Origin: Azolla pinnata
Lineage: Eukaryota > Streptophyta > Polypodiopsida > Salviniales > Salviniaceae
DNA: 25,819 nt
Reading direction: 5' to 3'
NCBI GenBank assembly: GCA_037176905.1
Contig: JBBBWG010006969.1
Coordinates: 1-25,819, forward strand
Shown: piece by piece, positions 16,308 to 25,819 of the stretch
Position numbering within the stretch: the first letter of the stretch is position 1
Layout: each line of letters starts with the position of its first letter
Made by a program: the position numbers and the translations under genes
The notes under the pieces: model-generated
What the model saw: the letters and a program-made list of their open reading frames with translations, nothing else
Told to the model about the DNA's origin: nothing
Database searches by the model: none

Positions 16308-19300
16308 CTGTAAAAGAGCAAAGAGCATCCACAGATTCAACTACGCAAATGAGTTATGGAGTCTCCCAACCATATAAGAATAATGTCAGGTTCTCTCTTA
16401 CCTGATTTGATACAAAGAAACTGGCAAGTGAATTTGTTTCTCCTGTATATATGGGAATCGTAATCATTCAGAATTAGACCACAAAAACTAGAATGAAATC
16501 TGTAAGGAGCTTACCATCCTTTCGTCGGATCACAGTGTCAAACATCTTTTCCAACTCTGATGCCATTTCCACCTGAGAATTCATATGCATAATCAATGAT
16601 GTTGTCTCAGTAAATTGGCAAGTAAATGTTTTCTAGACTAAAACGCTCATAAAAATGTGGTAGTCAGAAAGACCAAACAAGAACAGCCAACATAAAAAAC
16701 AAAAGTTTCCAATAACAGTTAACCCTTTCTGAAAATCATACACACAAGTTTCACAATTTCGGGACCAATGCAAAGGCAGAACATAACGGACCATGATGAC
16801 ACCATTTCAGGACCAATGCAAAAGACAGAATATAACGGACCATGATTACGTGTAAAAAGAAGCCTTTCATATTAAAGATCAGTTTCACCACATATCAATG
16901 ACTATATTTCTATCTTACGTACAAAAACGTTTAAACAATAAGGTGAAGCTTTGAGAATATGATCATAGAAGCAGGTAGATATACTGTATCTTAGGATTCG
17001 AATATGAAGTATTTCCATTCGACAAAATTCTTCATAAAATCATTGGAAAAGTTACTCCTCTATGATAATAAGAGAATCTTAAGAGTTTGGGTATGAGGAA
17101 GACCAATCTACTGAAATAACCCTTTTGGCAAGTTGTCTAAATGCAATCAACATTTCAAAAAGACTGTTTGAGAAGAACATTTCCATTTTATTTTCCAACT
17201 ATTATCAGCCAATAGAATGCAATGGTTAAAAAAAACTTACAACTGGTTTATCAGCCTGCTTATTCTCCGCATATCCACGATTTAATAACTTTTCTGCAGT
17301 TTAAAAATGCATTTCATGAGTCGAATTTGGATTATTGGTTTCCCTATTATTAATGTTCAATAACAGAGTACCTTCATATGATGGAGCAGGTGGAAAATAT
17401 GATTGTTCCTCATGTGTTTTCTCCATATTTTCTAAGGAGACAACAGGAAAATTATGCTGAGCTCCTGGCTCCAGTATTTTCACTGAATCACCCTTACCTG
17501 ATTGATTATTCTGGAAATATCTCAGAGAGGGTTGCCTGAAACTTTCCATATTTGATGACTTGTTCAAAGAAAATTCCCCTTCTTTTGAGTCATAATCCCT
17601 TAATAATTTCCTCTGTGTTGCTTCTGTGTTTTCACCATCATGCTTAAACTCCGAACTTTTAGCCAATCCAGTTGCTTCTTGATCAACAGTTCTTTCATAG
17701 CTGAATAGTCTGCTCTTAATATCACAAAGGTTTCTCTGCAATAGGAGCTTGAAGTAATTATTGAAAATCTTAAAAGTGAATGACTCGAAAGGTCAAGAAA
17801 ACCATTGGATTATGAAATTTCAAACCTTTTTTCTGAAGGATGCTGCACCCCTGAAGTTTGGTTTAAAAAGACGAGTCTTTAGTTCTGGTTCCAATCTAGA
17901 CCTCACCATAGGCTTTACCTGTCATCAAAAGGAAATACCATAACTTCTACCTTTGGCGTGCATGCATCAGGCAGACATATTTAGAGGAATTTCCATTGAT
18001 AGTGGTACAGAAGGTTTAACTTATAGCCAAAGGGCATTTTTCACTAATAGTAGAATCTTGATTTTGGAAAAAAAAAATACTACCGATTTGGGAAAAACAT
18101 GTAGCCGTCTCCTTTGTAAAGAACCCATACAAGTAACGATAAACCATTTCTACTCTAAAAACTCACATGACATCTGGGAATGTAAGTGCGCTTAATGGGC
18201 ATCACATAGCTAAACAAGAACAAGCTAGGAAAGTATAAATAATACTAGTACCTGATTATACCGACAAGAAAACTCTAATGCAATATTACCTTAGACCAAT
18301 CAAGCTTCTGAGGGGGCATGGCCTTCGATTTTCTCCGCAAGAATGGGTGCTTGGGAATATCCTGATTTTGAGACACGTCTTCATAATCAGAAAATTGAGC
18401 AGCTAAGTTCTCAGGTTCTTCTGAAGATATATCTTGAACTAGAATGGGATCCTTCTGCCACAGCTGAACTGGTTGTTCCGTTTTTCTTACCACATTATTT
18501 TTACTTGAACTTCTGGTATTAACTATCATTGGAGAAACTGCAATATGAGGTTGTCTTGGAAACTTCTCTTTCCTTTCTTCAATATTTCTATCTTTCACTT
18601 TTTCATTTCTTTCTTTTTTTACAGCTAACTGCTTTCCCAAATTTTCTTGTGATGACACATTTTCTGAAGAGGAAAGCGGAACTTTGAGATCAACATCAGG
18701 AACTAGTACATGGCTTCCGGTACTTCCTCTCGCTCTAAAGTCAATGTCTGTAGACTCAAGTGTTGGCTGTCTCTTCTTTCTCTGAGAACTTGAGAAATTT
18801 TCGACCGAAGACTTGACAGATATATTTCCAGAATTTCCTGCAGTGATGATGGCAGGTGATTTCAAAGGTGAGCTATCCAATTGAGTTTTTGATGAACCTA
18901 TAACCAAAGGAGTTGCAGGACATCTTCGCAATAATACACGAGCTGCATCTTGTGGGCCTATGCAAGGATGATTTTCAGCCATTTTATACTGCTTAAGTAG
19001 GTATATCCCATTTACAATACGAAACAAATTCAAATGGTTTGGTACCACTCAATGCTGTCTGTAACTGCATCATCTTTTGTTGCAATTGTATGGATAATTG
19101 GGGCAGAAGATTTGGAAACGATTCTGAAGTTGGTTCATTGGATATTTCTTGGACAAGTAACCTGATTTCCTAAACAAAATTACATTCTCATGGTATTACC
19201 TATTTTGTATAGTTGTCTATTTTTTTCTGTTCAGTTCGAGAAATCTTTTAAGACATGCATGACAACTGCAGCACTCTATGTGGATTTTGACATTTTGATG

Positions 19301-22300
19301 CAGGGTATTCAAATTTTAAAGAAAATGTGCTGTAAAGTACTGATTTAAGTTCCTTTGATTATCCTACATGTCACATTTACATCATAATACATTAGATCCT
19401 GCTAAATAAAGATGTTGCAGAAGTAATGCATGTTTCTTTTCGTGGATGGTGATCTAATGAATTGACATAAACCTTTATTTCTTTCACAATAGTTTGCAAG
19501 CGTCTTGATTTAAGTCGTCGTCGAATCCGTGAACCCTCTATGATAGCTTGTAGGCGTTCCATGCTTTTGGAGAAGATTTCTGTACAAAAGAACCCACATT
19601 GAGTGCAAGTGGCCATGTTGTTTATATAAAATGAGAATATATATAAGCACAATGAAGTTACAAATTCCAAATAGAATAGATGTACAGCAGAACAATTCCT
19701 GTAAACTCCATAATGTTGAGCTACTGTAAAACATCAATCGCCTATTTCGCATGTTCTTTTAATAGAAACAAATGGATGGACATCACAGCTTGAGATCATA
19801 GGCACACACATTAGTCCAGGTCATTGCTAATGTATATTTTCATGCATAGAGGCAGGCTACTTTCACTGTGAATCAGGATACAAAGTTTTCTAGATTACTG
19901 TTTGCGTATTTCAAAAAAAGACGTTAATATAATTGGCAACTCCCTACAATCTGGAAAATAAAATGATCTGTTAAATAAAGTGCAAATTTGAAATTAGAGG
20001 CTCAAGAAATAATTTGTAACTATTAAACTGTACAATAATATATTCCAGTGAAAGAAAGGTATCTATAGATTTGAGTTCAGTCAATCAATCATCGTGAATA
20101 CCATAAGATGGTACTGTATGCCCTTTGCTCTTATGCCTTTTCAGAGTGAATTCATAAAGCTTCTGCAAAGGAAGGAATTCCATTTTATAAGACAATATTT
20201 AACTCCATAGAGTTTAAAGTTTTATCAAAGCAAATTGGCTTTATCTCTTCGTCCCTAGAAAGCTATCTTTTGGATATGTTCCACAAACCTTCATCCCCCG
20301 AGGAACAGATTGCAGAGCAGAGAGGTCCTCGTGCATCCTCTTCGAAGTTTTACGCCAAGCTCTTTGGATGACTTTAGCTGCCATATGCATGGAAAAATAC
20401 CACCTCACCAGTCCTCCACTTCTGATTGCCTTGAGTGTGACGTGATTCAGAGACCATTGAAATGTAAAAGCGAAATATTTTAGCAAAACCGAACATGTTA
20501 AAACACTAACTAATCTAAAATGAGTCTTACTGTTCTTAAGTTGATAAGACTCTTATACCGTGATAGCCATCTGCATCAAACAATCATGCCCAGGAGGCAT
20601 CTCTGAGACAAATTTTAGTGCCTCTAATCGTTTTCTTTCTTTACTGTCTTCCTCTTTTCTTTTCAAACATTTTCGCCAGTAAAGTTGAATACAGGATGCA
20701 GCTCTTTTCTGGTGATTGGATAAAAAAAAATTATTTTATCCATCATGCTCTCAATGAATTCGAGGTACTTTAGCAACCAAATATTAAATCAAAGTTTACC
20801 TATCAGTGCTACTTCTAAGTTGTTACAATTATCAGGATTGACCTTAATGTTCATTGAGAAGAAATTAATTTTTTAAACTGAAATCATCTCAAGTACATCT
20901 CATGATTGTCTTTCTTTCCCTTAAAAAATATTCCAACCATCAGAATCTAAATGGTAAAATAAAAGCAGATGGTTATAAAGGTTTCAAATCAATAGAAATA
21001 CCTAAAGGTATACTTTACAACCATAAAATGAGGAATGTGATCTACATGCCTACAGGATTGATGCCGACACTAAGTTACATGTGTTATTATTTAATTGAAC
21101 TTGCATTGCTCATGAAATCGTTTGAAAGTTACATAGGTTGAGTTCAAATATCTTTTGCTAGGAAATAGTGAAATTACTTGTGTGTTATTGAGAAACTGCA
21201 GAACAATGGGTATTCTTGCCATCATATGCTCCAGAAGTATTTAGGGACTAAGAAAATAATATATAACTAAGTACCAAAATATTACTTGTAGAGTCATCTG
21301 ATCGTGGCAAGTTTGTAATGCTTTGAGAGAGACACTTTCTTCTCTAAACCCTCCTCCCGATGTACTTTTTATGTCTATGTCACACTGTTAGGGAAACAAT
21401 TCAGTTTTTAGCATGTTAGTTTAAGCTATTTAAGATAAAACACATGGTATTTTGATATACCGTGCTAAGAGTACCATCTTCTGTACTTTTGACACAAAAA
21501 TGCTCTGCAGAAGATGATGAAAATCCACTTGAAAATTGGGGTGCACCCCTGGAATCACCCAAATTAGTATCTTCGGGAATTTCATTTCCTGGTTTTGTAC
21601 TTGGAATGGGTGAATGTTGTCTGGACGTGTCATCTGAGCTAGAACACCTATTGATGTCCTATGAGATTTATGCAAAAAATATGTCAAATTTAACTGGAAA
21701 AAATAAGAAAAAAACCAACATGATACAGCTAGAAGACTACAATGAACAAAAAAATTAGTTATGCCACCCTTAAAATACATAAAACTTGAAAATAATTCTC
21801 TGCATTGATCAGTACCCGATCTATCAAATACTTCTATTAGTCTATTCTAGCCTAAAACAATCATAGGATAGTTTATCAGGAAACTAAGATATATGCTAAT
21901 TTGTTTTCAGTCTTTAATGAATACAACTGTCAAACCTTAATCTGGCCTTGTTCCATCCAGCATGGTTAACAAAAGGAAACCAGTGATAATCAACAGGCTT
22001 AAGAACCTGTGTCACAAAAATAAAAGATCTGCGGCTATCTGCAGACTTCAGAATCAATTGTTGCAAGCAGAATTTCTAAACCTTAAAAAGAAGTTCCATA
22101 TGCATTTCCATAGCAGCGCATCCCCTAAGGACTTTGAAGTTCTGGAAATCTTCCATCAAAGATCGAATTTAAGTTTTTTTCTCAAACTTCTAGTCATTCT
22201 TTCTCCCATTATTCTTCTTGAGGAGACATTGAGCCGAAGATGTAACAGAAATATTGTCCAGCTCTATGTAGCTACCATGGTTGTACTGAACAACCTCAAT

Positions 22301-25194
22301 CACATATATAAGTTACAGCAGTAAGAAGTCCTGGAACAGAGCCGGATACCCAGAGAAAGGATAGATCGTCATCAGTTGCCCCTCTACCAGGAAATGAGAA
22401 ATTCCAGTGACGAAGTGAACTTACTCAAGTTAACTTGCCCTATTTGATAATATGAACTTTGTCACGAATTCAAAAAATATTTCCAACTCAAATTTTTGGG
22501 GAGTTGACTTCAACAATCATTCACATAATAGGAAATTAAAAAAGGCTGAGAAAATGTACAAATACATACACAGGTTCATTTAGACACATGCAGACACACA
22601 AATGAGCTCTTGAGTTTTTTTTTTGCACATTTTGGTATATGATAGGTCGAGTAGGCAATAGAACATAGCAAAGACTCACATAAGCACATTCATCAAATCC
22701 GATAACTGATTATGTAAATCATACTACCTGAGACACTCTAATCAACCGAATGATCTCTGCTTCTTCTTCAGACACCCATAAGAGCTTCTTAGGCCTTATA
22801 TTTGAAGGTTGACCTCCACAATTCGATGAATATTGGTACACAGAAGAAGCAGGCCTATGGTAAACCTCTGAGGGATTCTGAAAGGTTTCATAATGATCAG
22901 GAGACCAGCATAACGAAGGCTGCCGGTTTCTGATGTCATTTTGAAATTGGCCAACTGAAGAAGAGTAATGGAACTGCCCATGACAAGAATGACAAGGAAT
23001 GGAAGATTTTGGCCATTCATTTGGTTGCGAAGTTTGAGTCCATCTATGTGGAAAATGTGGAACATGTTGGGAGAAGCAACGATGTGATTCTGAATTAGGC
23101 CAAAAAGCCATGTTGCTCTTCGCCAACATTATATGTTCTTCATATTCAGATACTGATTGATTCTGGTGTAAAGGAGGAGATGACTGCATGGCTTTCTGTT
23201 TGCATCCTAATGGTGCGAAACTGTCCATTGAGCAACAACAACTGGTAGGAAAATCTCTTGGAGATATGGATTCAAGCTGTAGTAGCATGGGAGACTTTTT
23301 GTCCATGTTAGTGGTATAGTCAGCCGATCTGTTTTCATTGCCAAATTCCTGAGGTCTACAGGAGAAGTTCCCATTTACATGAACTTCATCTTCTTGATTT
23401 TGGCCTAGTGAACGAGCACTAAATGTCAACTTATCCATGCTGAGAGCTGAAGGATGTTGGGCTGCTAAGTCTTCAGATGAATCCATCTCTAAACCCCTAC
23501 AGTAAACCTGTGTTAGCTGTGTAGCCTTGGCAATGCTATCATCTGTTTTAACCGTTTGCGTTGATTTATCAGAAAGCACTTGCTGATGCATGTTGCATTC
23601 ATCTAAGTTATCCACCATTAGAGATCTGTTGATGCTCATGTCAGATTCTGATGACACCCCTTTTTCATTCATCAATAATTCCTTTTGAATAAAGGGAGGC
23701 TGAGGTGATAGCGTTTTTTTGTTTTTGTTAGCATGTTTTTCTTTCGGGGACCAAGAATTTCTTTCTTCATAATTGAACAAGTTTGTTAATTTTGAAGAAG
23801 TTAGGAAGAATCCAGTCGATTTTACTGGTTGTGTTAACGCATCCCCGAGGGCCATTCCCCTCAAACTGAACTTCAACCCATGGCGTAGAGCATGATGAAG
23901 TAAGACAACCAGATTTCTCGACGAAAGAGGTAGCTTTTTGCATTCTCTCTCTTCCATGAGTTTGTCTGCATCTGTGAAACCATTAAAATCCAGTTTAACG
24001 GTATGCAGTTTGCTTTGAAAACAGGTACTGGTATATACGAGATGTTTCACTGCCAAAGAAGCAGTATTTAAATACTTCCGGATCTTCAATGTCATGCACC
24101 ATTATCTGCCATTTGAATTATCGTATAACCAAGCTATTACAAATTTAATTTTCTGGAATAGACTCACCTGAACCAGACGTTTCATGGCCAAAGCAGGATC
24201 CATTCTTCGTCTCCCCTGCATGATCCGAAGTACTTACATATTCCAGCTCATTCATCGTGGAATTTGCTTTAACAGTTCTTGATGCATCTGGGAAAATATC
24301 TTATGCTCAACCACCAGATGTACAGTTTCTCTCTCGGTTCTCCTTTATCTAAAACATTACATATCCAGCACTTGTGACGATGATAATTTGATTAAGTTAG
24401 AGCCTTACCTGGGTCCAATACCGTTTTATCATCAGACGAATGTTTTCTCGTCTGAACCTCGAGGCCTGTATCCTCAACAGTTCTGGCGTTTTTTTTATGA
24501 CTACAATAAGATGAACCTAGAACAATGCCAAACAAGTCTGATCATTTGTTTTCGCATCATTTTTCCTGCTCAATTGAAGTTTGACTTCTGGTTTAGCTTT
24601 GGCAACTTTCTTGAAAGACAGCATAAACGCACCTATAAAATCCAACTTTCCATGGCTGCCATTTGATAAGCATTTTTCTGTCAGCGCGTCTGTATCGGAA
24701 GAATAATCTCCAACATTTTTTTGGAGAGACGCACCTAGAAGATTCCGAAAAATTGCATCACAAAATGAGATTTTTTTTTTTCAATTATTCTGCTAGTCCT
24801 CTATGAGGTAAGATATTTATCTATGTCAGCCATGCCATAATCGCCATTGCTGAACGAGAGATCTTGCTTTCATCGTTTCTTTTTTAATTTTCCTTTTAAA
24901 GACCTCGATTACCAAAGTATGGAATTCCGACTGAAGCACGTCAGACTCACCCCAAGAATCTTGTGCTGCCCTACCATCGCCATTATAGGTAGAATTTATG
25001 ACTTCTTTCCAAAATGCAGGTTCATCTGTGACCACGTAATCGTTATCAAAAGCAGCATTTTCGAACAGAAGGCTGAATCTTGCCGACGGGGGAAGAGGTT
25101 TGATCATTCCTGGTGGTGGTGTTGATGGTGATGAAGAAGGGAAGGAATAGGGAGATCTGGTAAAGTTCGTCTCCTTGAATACAGGATCCTCCAT
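16041..25194 (-). CDS. Large 21-exon gene, IQ-motif protein, possibly CP110-like centriolar protein
   Basis: Minus-strand exons are 25194-24951, 24734-24633, 24516-24409, 24287-24168, 24049-22728, 22006-21936, 21647-21461, 21384-21286, 20708-20559, 20429-20289, 20162-20102, 19579-19473, 19169-19046, 18957-18290, 17918-17826, 17735-17372, 17293-17241, 16572-16515, 16442-16402, 16307-16245 and 16130-16041. All 20 introns (72-721 nt) are GT-AG, and every phase matches, giving 4266 nt and 1421 aa. Start MEDPVFKETN is the first ATG after a TTC-rich leader. Residues 1-630 are polar and low complexity. Residues 752-945 form a basic block with IQ motifs (IQLYWRKCLKRK, VIQRAWRKTSKRM) and an Arg-rich helix (LQAIIEGSRIRRRLKSRR). 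Residues 1148-1171 hold PFLRRKS and KLDWSKVKP. The helix and the acidic/Gln-rich stretch after it align by eye with the calmodulin-binding region of CP110, which caps centriole distal ends. That assignment is a hypothesis; any IQ-containing centrosomal or cytoskeletal protein is the alternative. No signal peptide or membrane segment is seen. Confidence 0.7.
16753..16849. repeat. 48-bp tandem duplication in intron 17
   Basis: Two adjacent copies share GGACCAATGCAAA, GACAGAA-like and TATAACGGACCATGAT words (GACC at 16763 and 16811). They lie inside the 668-nt intron 17 of the 21-exon gene and are recent enough to be about 85% identical by eye. Confidence 0.75.
18290..18957 (-). other. Exon 14: linker with basic PFLRRKS/KLDWSKVKP block at its end
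   Basis: This 668-nt exon begins GPQDAARVLLRRCPATPL, continues through a Ser/Lys/Glu-rich linker (residues about 965-1145) and ends KHPFLRRKSKAMPPQ-KLDWSK. Exon 15 continues VKPMVRSRLEPELKTR. The Arg/Lys-rich PFLRRKS plus DWSKVKP block is the least repetitive and most conserved-looking part outside the IQ region. Confidence 0.6.
19046..20708 (-). other. Exons 9-13: IQ and Arg-rich calmodulin-binding-like region
   Basis: Exon 9 carries RAASCIQLYWRKCLKRKEED and exon 10 carries MAAKVIQRAWRKTSKRM, both fitting the IQ consensus (IQ, then basic residues at +4 to +10). Exon 11 is short (KLYEFTLKRHKSKG). Exon 12 is MERLQAIIEG followed by SRIRRRLKSRRLQTIV. Exon 13 is EIRLLVQEISNEP and a Gln/Leu heptad-like QLSIQLQQKMMQLQTAL. 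Known IQ motifs bind calmodulin or calmodulin-like light chains such as centrins. Confidence 0.65.
22728..24049 (-). other. Exon 5: 440-residue polar, disordered-looking segment
   Basis: The largest exon (1322 nt) encodes residues 192-632. It begins VKHLVYTSTCFQSKLHTVKLDF, then a short Leu/His-rich stretch (RNLVVLLHHALRHGLKFSLRG). A long Ser/Gln/His/Pro-rich region follows with Cys-rich patches (PTSCCCSMDS). The exon ends with an acidic EEEAEIIRLIRVSQ. Its open frame also starts with an in-frame ATG at 24095, inside intron 4. I prefer the splice acceptor at 24049 because its phase matches exon 4. Confidence 0.65.
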
Positions 25195-25429
25195 AGCCAG
25201 GTACGCGCACAGTATCGAGCTAGTTTAGATTGCAGCCGATCAAACGGCGCGATTTAATTTGGGTTCCGCTCCGTGAAAAGAATGCTGTTCGAAAAAGAAG
25301 CCGACGAAGAAGAAGAAGCAGAAGAAGAAGCCGAATAAGAAGAGGAAGAAGAAGAAACAAGTAGAAGCAGATGAAGCGGGAAGGAGAGAGAGAAGAGCGG
25401 AGGTAGAAGAACTTCTGAGTTCTTGGAGC

Positions 25430-25819
25430 GATGGTGATGGTGGTGGTGGTGATGATGATAATGATGGTGATGGTGGTGGTGGTGGTGATGATAATGATGG
25501 TGATGGTGGTGATGGTGATGATGATGATGATGGTGGTGATGGTGGTGATGCTAGTGATGGTGATGGTTATGGTGGTGATGATGATGGGGTGATCATGGTG
25601 ATCATGGTGATGGTGATGATGATGGTGATGGTGGTGATGGTGGTGATAATGGTGATGATGGTGATGGTAGTGATGATGATGGTGGTGGTGATGGTGGTGA
25701 TGATGGTGATGATGGTGATGGTGGTGGTGGTGGTGGTGGTGATGATGATGGTGATGATGGTGATGATGGTGATGATGGTGATGATGGTGATGATGGTGAT
25801 GATGGTGATGATGGTGATG
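25430..25819. repeat. GATGGT satellite running to the window edge
   Basis: About 390 bp is made of GAT and GGT triplets with rare ATC, CTA or AAT interruptions. The last 90 bp are nearly perfect (GGTGATGAT)n. It lies 240 bp upstream of the start codon of the 21-exon gene, beyond its TTC-rich leader (25290-25345). Confidence 0.95.

Noticed and set aside
18958..19048. In-frame ATGs (MVPNHLN, MAENHP) as start of a separate gene
   Set aside because: The exon joins in phase 1 to exon 13 through an 88-nt GT-AG intron; no promoter features lie between.
20078..20102. Possible end of the large gene at an in-frame TGA after KGHTVPSYGIHDD
   Set aside because: A donor at TAT-G|GTATTC joins in phase to the exon at 19579, which continues the Arg-rich helix, so the gene most likely continues.

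Overview
The window is nuclear DNA of a land plant. Spliced genes have short GT-AG introns and AT-rich intergenic DNA, and one gene encodes a plant-type single-repeat MYB with the SHAQKYF signature. Simple-sequence DNA is very abundant (TTG, GAT/GGT, CATACA, GATC, CT, GAAGAG and ATGC tracts). If the centriolar assignment below is right, the plant probably makes flagellated sperm (bryophyte, lycophyte, fern, cycad or Ginkgo). The species cannot be told from the sequence.

Layout: 1-340 is a TTG satellite with a higher-order period of about 102 bp. 341-3840 has no recognisable gene; it holds diverged tandem repeats at about 3170-3740. 3900-4670 (minus) is a small Lys/Asp/Glu-rich dehydrin-like gene with a 5'-UTR intron whose donor site lies in a duplicated 26-bp element. 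4700-6900 shows no gene. 6925-10123 (minus) is an R1-MYB / MYBS-like transcription factor gene. Its introns are filled with a GATC minisatellite (intron 1) and a telo-box plus CATACA/CACA array (intron 2), and its coding sequence carries a long poly-Ser run. 10124-10812 is GAA, ATGC and GAT/GGT microsatellite. 10813-12980 shows no convincing gene. 12985-13168 is a 65/66-bp tandem repeat. 13300-14480 (plus) looks like a GC-rich promoter (two G-boxes, TGACGTCA, CCAAT motifs), a 580-bp CT-rich leader and a possible first exon. 14620-16040 is AT-rich with no gene I can establish.

16041-25194 (minus) is the main gene. I read 21 exons by hand whose splice phases all match, giving a predicted protein of 1421 aa. 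It has a long low-complexity N-terminal half, then a central basic block with IQ motifs and an Arg-rich amphipathic helix. The order and character of that block recall the calmodulin-binding region of the centriolar cap protein CP110. Upstream of this gene, 25430-25819 is a GATGGT satellite running to the window edge.

The genes do not form an obvious functional unit, as expected in a plant genome. No mobile element, CRISPR array, tRNA or rRNA was recognised.
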